Below are positions 61,401 to 64,000 of a DNA stretch of 64,000 nt, piece after piece. Position 1 is the stretch's first letter. Every line of letters starts with the position of its first letter. Under the pieces are notes generated by a model. It saw only the letters and a program-made list of their open reading frames with translations. It made no database searches and was not told the DNA's origin. The DNA lies in the NCBI RefSeq assembly GCF_017942085.1, contig NZ_JAGKSP010000012.1, positions 1-64,000 of the forward strand. The letters run 5' to 3'. Source of the DNA: Paenibacillus lignilyticus. GTDB taxonomy: Bacteria > Bacillota > Bacilli > Paenibacillales > Paenibacillaceae. A program made the translations under genes and the position numbers.

Positions 61401-62360
61401 ACCGCCGCCATCTTGATAGGCGAGCTCTGAAGCCGCAACCGATACCGGCGTCCAACCGTTGCCCTTCACTTCGATCACGGAACGGAACTTATCTCCTCCG
61501 TCTTTCTCCTCAACGCCAACGGAATAGTGTCGATCCGTCCCGTCACCGCGAACCATGAACTTCAGCGCTTGCGTGCCGTCAAGTTTCCAGTCCGCGGGAA
61601 CGGATCCATGTGCGACAAGCCCCCATCCGGCATCGGAACGCGTATAGGTAAACCGTGCTCCCGGACCTGCCACGCCTGCTGTCTCTGTTTTCGCAATCTG
61701 GCTGCCATCTCCGGCCCATAGTCCCCAATCCCCGAAAGTATCGGGTGAGAAGCTATTCGTGTAGCTCGGCTCGAATGCTCCAATGGTCATGTCGTCAATG
61801 GTAAGCTGACCGGAGCGGTTCTTTTCGGGACTAATATTAATGGCATTCACTTTGTCCCAATCGAGATGCCCGTCTCCGCCATCCTGATAGGTCAGTTCGG
61901 ACACCGGAATGGAGATGAGCGTCCACTCCCTATCCGCAATGGACACCAGCTTGCGGTATTTGTCTCCCCCGTCCTTCTCCTCCACTCCGATGTAGAAGGT
62001 CTGTTCTTCTCCATCGCCTTTGGCATAAAACTGAATCGTCTTCATCCCGTTCAGCTGCCAATCCGGCGGAAGCTCTGCATGTGCTACCAATCCCCAACCA
62101 AGCGCCGAGCGATCATAGTCAATGCGCATCGCCTTGCCGGTCACGCCGGTCACGCTTTCTTGCTTGACCGTGCTGCCTTCGCCCGCCCATAACCCCCAGC
62201 TCGTAAATCCATCGGGATCGAAGCTATTCGTCCATGTCCCGGCTGTTTCCGCCGCTGCCGCAGCCGCAGATGCACCTTGATTAGGCATCCATAGCGGCAC
62301 CGCTACAACGAGTGCCATCAACCATTTGATGATCGTTCCTGCTTTCAATTGCTTAGCCAA
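58473..62360 (-). CDS. Large secreted glycoside hydrolase with duplicated N-terminal modules and CBM9-like C-terminus
   Basis: This 1295-residue exoenzyme has a signal peptide, two tandem homologous beta-sandwich modules of about 155 residues (numbered from this start, about 41-196 and 200-354; each with SWGLWAG-like, GWGLVAH and VGVEEKDGGDK segments), a CARDB-like domain (about 365-475), a clan GH-A barrel (about 490-850) with acid/base Glu610 in WEIWNEPN and nucleophile Glu710 in WLTEWGW, two or three beta-sandwich linkers and a C-terminal CBM9/DOMON-like module (from about 1115). The duplicated modules look like CBM11/CIA30-type carbohydrate binders. The start is TTG at 62360, seven bases after GGAGGAGG. 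A cre-like site lies upstream. Confidence 0.85.
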   Translation of the reverse strand: MAKQLKAGTIIKWLMALVVAVPLWMPNQGASAAAAAAETAGTWTNSFDPDGFTSWGLWAGEGSTVKQESVTGVTGKAMRIDYDRSALGWGLVAHAELPPDWQLNGMKTIQFYAKGDGEEQTFYIGVEEKDGGDKYRKLVSIADREWTLISIPVSELTYQDGGDGHLDWDKVNAINISPEKNRSGQLTIDDMTIGAFEPSYTNSFSPDTFGDWGLWAGDGSQIAKTETAGVAGPGARFTYTRSDAGWGLVAHGSVPADWKLDGTQALKFMVRGDGTDRHYSVGVEEKDGGDKFRSVIEVKGNGWTPVSVAASELAYQDGGGDGKLDWSLVNGFNISPEENGAGYWELDNFSFYKGGLLPPVVREPSLKVAKLSAMKSGSVFEGKNIKIEAKLNNNGSSPTSQTRKLNYTVKDAADAKVLTGTIAIPVIAAGGEVSLTASFSAPRYGYFTFEAVTEDDGGLTSAMTTAFAVIAPPASSGKHPQSQSDSRSLSGFSTHYDYLASDALRRQEAELIRLSGSELVRNDFLWNTIEPSKGNYDWSLYDRIVAANKKSGLQMIGLLAYSATWASAAAPGTEMSEHYPPRTVGEYADFVYKTVKRYKDTVHLWEIWNEPNLDGFFRPTHSAEAYVELLKAGYLAAKRADPSATVVMSGLSGTGGSYLDDMIAHGAKNYTDAVVIHPYQAGDPEAGNAFVHDIAGVQAKMPNKPVWLTEWGWRTDEQGVNNQALYTVKGYLLADAMGVQKNALYSFNIATDTQFGLADSGLGGAVKPIYPAVAAMNRVLADRAYAGDAGLGSDGVTALAFDRHGADPVMAIWSTTAKTIQLTSSKAVTLYDFYGNASSVAPSKGKVTVALSAQLIYVQGSDLRSYVNKAVPRTKKLSAGKPVHPAEAWIMKSPYTRIGNAKLTRGFDNSYSVEVYNYSSRKIAGTLELKGIPKSWFASAKGMFREYEVKPYASQTITFKLKPPATAELGTVKATIQPLGSKPALAAKDAALDVVPKLAVQVDKKVIQLTNTTSLLVSGTVALPAPAGWQLTLGQTSFEIAPGASVSLPYSLAPLSGTKAMSSLSIAGSVTAGGETIPFVQKLHVATASHAAQAPVIDGLVDESWQSAASAIANEQTQVSANYRPSWQVNDVSANVKLMWDASKLYVLATVKDEKAFQPQSGGAMWQGDSLQLAFDATNSAGAGYGAQVYEIQIGKPDGAAPQLFKGMGFAKAGLMENGEIAVIRDEANGTTLYELSIPFAELDGFGAGAALKAAGFSFLVNDNDGSGREGYIEWSSGVGDAKNASQFGTLWLMN

Positions 62361-62436
62361 TTCACTTCCTCCTCCATCCTTCATATCCATTTCCGACACC
62401 ACCGTTTTCCGATGTCATCCTGAATGATATAGGGAA

Positions 62437-62450
62437 TGGAAACGTTTTCT
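62437..62450. promoter_or_regulatory. cre-like site before the large hydrolase gene
   Basis: TGGAAACGTTTTCT matches TGWAANCGNTNWCA with two mismatches and is nearly symmetric about AACGTT. It lies about 80 bp before the hydrolase start, suitable for catabolite repression. Confidence 0.5.
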
Positions 62451-62507
62451 CTACGCTGTGCGGTGACAATTCCGACGTTTCCGTTACTTCGCCCGGCAAG
62501 GTAGCGG

Positions 62508-62544
62508 CAAAAAAACCTCCGATCGCGATTATCGGAGGTTTGAA
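62508..62544 (-). terminator. Terminator of the response-regulator gene
   Basis: AAACCTCCGAT at 62513-62523 pairs perfectly with ATCGGAGGTTT at 62531-62541; a U-run follows on the minus strand. Confidence 0.92.
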
Positions 62545-62548
62545 AAGG

Positions 62549-64000
62549 CTACTTATTAAACTTTTGCCGGTATTCCTTCGGGCCAATACCGACGATCTTG
62601 CGAAATAGCTTAGCGAAATGAGACAAATTCGTGTAACCGACCGCTTCGGCGATATCGGATACCTTACGGTCGGTGTCCGACAACAACGACTTGGATTTCT
62701 CTACCCGGGCATGCATGATGTAATCGGATAAAGCAATACCCGTTTCTTTCTTATACAACCGGGACAAGTAGGCCGGATTCAGAAATACATGCTTGGCGAT
62801 ATCTTCCCGCTTCAGCTCTACATCCATGAGATGCTGCGCCACAAATTGATGGATTCTATCGATAACCGCGCGCGTGTCCGGCACTTGACCGTGATAGGCC
62901 TCGAATGCCTCCTCGAGCGTTTGTTTCGCCCAAGCGTGGAACTGGGACAATGATCGAATGCCGACTCTCGCGGCGTATCCGCTGTGGATCGGCAATCCTT
63001 GGCGATGGAACGATCGGTAGAGCAAATGCTTGATCGAGGTCGTCAGCATATCCACCATATCCGCAGTCGCGTCGCGTTCTCTCATCGCCTTGACCGTATC
63101 TTCCAATCGCCGCAGAAGCTCTTGCTTGTTCCCCGCTTCGAAGAGCACCAGCCAATCATCGACGGGAGCAAACGGGATCACCTGCTGTACCGTTCTCCCC
63201 GCCGATTCTGACCACATAAACACGTCGTTCGAATCGGCCACATTATCTTGTTCCAACTCCAATAACGTGCGATAGGAACCCGGAAGACGGGATAACTCCG
63301 TCCCTTCCCCGATATAACAGGAAATCTCGCAGTAGAAATACCGCTTAGCCGCTTCAAGCATGCTTCGGCAGCGATCCCTTAACCGCTCCATTCCTGCTTC
63401 ATCATAGATCCCGTCATAGAGCAGGGCTACATTAACGCCGGACCTGTCTTGCAGCACCGCGCCTCGACCATCCGCGAGCAAAATTTCCGCAGCCGAGTTC
63501 CGAATGGCATATTCCATGATCTCTTCGTCCCGCGTATCGAGCTCTTTGTTCCACTGCTCCACGCTAATCAGAATGGGAAGTATCGTTTGGCGGGAGGATA
63601 ATGGCAAATTATAGAGATGAATCGCTTCGTCGATCGTGTCCGGCGAAGAAGAGATGCGCCGGCTCAAGAGATCCTGCCAGAAGCGTTCAATGAGCAGCGG
63701 CTTCTGCTGCACCCACCGGTCGTGATAACGCCGGTAAGTTTCCTGATACACTCTGGCTTCGCGCTTGTCTCCAATTTCCTTCAACGCTTTACCGACTACT
63801 TGCTTAAGCTCCTCATAGTCGATCGGCTTAACAATATATTCATAGCTTCCGAGATGAACCGCTTGCTGGGCGTAGCTGAAGTTCGCATGACCGGTCAGAA
63901 AGATCGTTTCCGTCTCCGGAAACTGTTCGCGTGTCCATTCGAGCAGCTGGATCCCGTTGTCGCCGGGCATTTCAATGTCGGAAATAAGCAGATCGACGTT
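62549..64000 (-). CDS. Response regulator, YesN/AraC type, partial
   Basis: The minus strand from the right edge to 62549 encodes about 483 residues of an AraC-type response regulator. The visible part begins inside the receiver domain at NVDLLISDIEMPGDNG, where the Asp of ISDIEMPG is the phospho-acceptor, continues through the Lys motif YIVKPIDYEE and ends with an AraC helix-turn-helix pair (VSDIAEAVGYTNLSHFAKLF). The N-terminal 50 residues and the expected partner kinase lie beyond the window. It is the third such regulator here and lies directly upstream of the two secreted hydrolases on the same strand, so it probably activates them. Confidence 0.93.
   Translation of the reverse strand, partial: NVDLLISDIEMPGDNGIQLLEWTREQFPETETIFLTGHANFSYAQQAVHLGSYEYIVKPIDYEELKQVVGKALKEIGDKREARVYQETYRRYHDRWVQQKPLLIERFWQDLLSRRISSSPDTIDEAIHLYNLPLSSRQTILPILISVEQWNKELDTRDEEIMEYAIRNSAAEILLADGRGAVLQDRSGVNVALLYDGIYDEAGMERLRDRCRSMLEAAKRYFYCEISCYIGEGTELSRLPGSYRTLLELEQDNVADSNDVFMWSESAGRTVQQVIPFAPVDDWLVLFEAGNKQELLRRLEDTVKAMRERDATADMVDMLTTSIKHLLYRSFHRQGLPIHSGYAARVGIRSLSQFHAWAKQTLEEAFEAYHGQVPDTRAVIDRIHQFVAQHLMDVELKREDIAKHVFLNPAYLSRLYKKETGIALSDYIMHARVEKSKSLLSDTDRKVSDIAEAVGYTNLSHFAKLFRKIVGIGPKEYRQKFNK

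Overview
The window looks like a chromosomal stretch of a Gram-positive Paenibacillaceae bacterium (Paenibacillus or Cohnella type). Evidence: strong GGAGG-type ribosome binding sites with frequent GTG/TTG starts, many lipoprotein signal peptides, YesM/YesN two-component pairs beside LplB/LplC-type sugar permeases, CcpA-like cre sites and a c-di-GMP-I riboswitch ahead of a chemoreceptor. No tRNA, intact rRNA, prophage, insertion sequence or CRISPR array was seen; one 3' fragment of a 5S rRNA gene is present.

Layout. 0-15 kb: housekeeping and mixed genes. These are the pxpB/pxpC 5-oxoprolinase subunits (pxpC cut by the left edge), a VWA lipoprotein, a TetR/MMPL efflux divergon with a clear operator-like palindrome, a PhyH oxygenase beside an AraC regulator, an aldolase, a riboswitch-controlled methyl-accepting protein, class II fumarase and a thioesterase. 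15-25 kb: a sugar-acid operon on the minus strand (binding protein, two permeases, SDR dehydrogenase, galactonate-dehydratase-type enolase superfamily enzyme) facing a YesM/YesN pair. 25-33 kb: a Bax-inhibitor-like membrane protein, then a complete 2-aminoethylphosphonate operon (binding protein, ATPase, fused permease, PhnX, PhnW) ending in a DeoR regulator. 33-48 kb: an orphan kinase; a polysaccharide and uronate-type operon (two-domain pectate-lyase-like enzyme, RspA/ManD-like enzyme, extended SDR) under a perfect cre-like palindrome; an Lpl-type ABC transporter; and a second YesM/YesN pair. 48-64 kb: an M42 peptidase, a small lipoprotein, gluconokinase-type FGGY kinase, a third Lpl-type ABC transporter, two large secreted glycoside hydrolases and the start of a third AraC-type response regulator (cut by the right edge).

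Functionally most of the window serves plant polysaccharide and sugar-acid scavenging: secreted hydrolases release oligosaccharides, three binding-protein/permease sets import them, extracytoplasmic-sensor kinases with AraC-type response regulators induce them, and dehydratases, dehydrogenases and a kinase feed the products to central metabolism. No dedicated ATPase accompanies the three sugar transporters, so they presumably share a distant MsmX-type ATPase.

The most unusual observation is architectural. Six intergenic loci carry arrays of short palindromic blocks. Block sequences fall into unrelated families, yet five arrays repeat one geometry: block centres 50-51 bp apart, then 60-63 bp apart, then 50-51 bp again. 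The sixth array has a strict 51-bp period that stays in phase while the repeat sequence switches from one family to another. The constant spacing (about five and six helical turns) with changing sequence is the best candidate here for an undescribed system.
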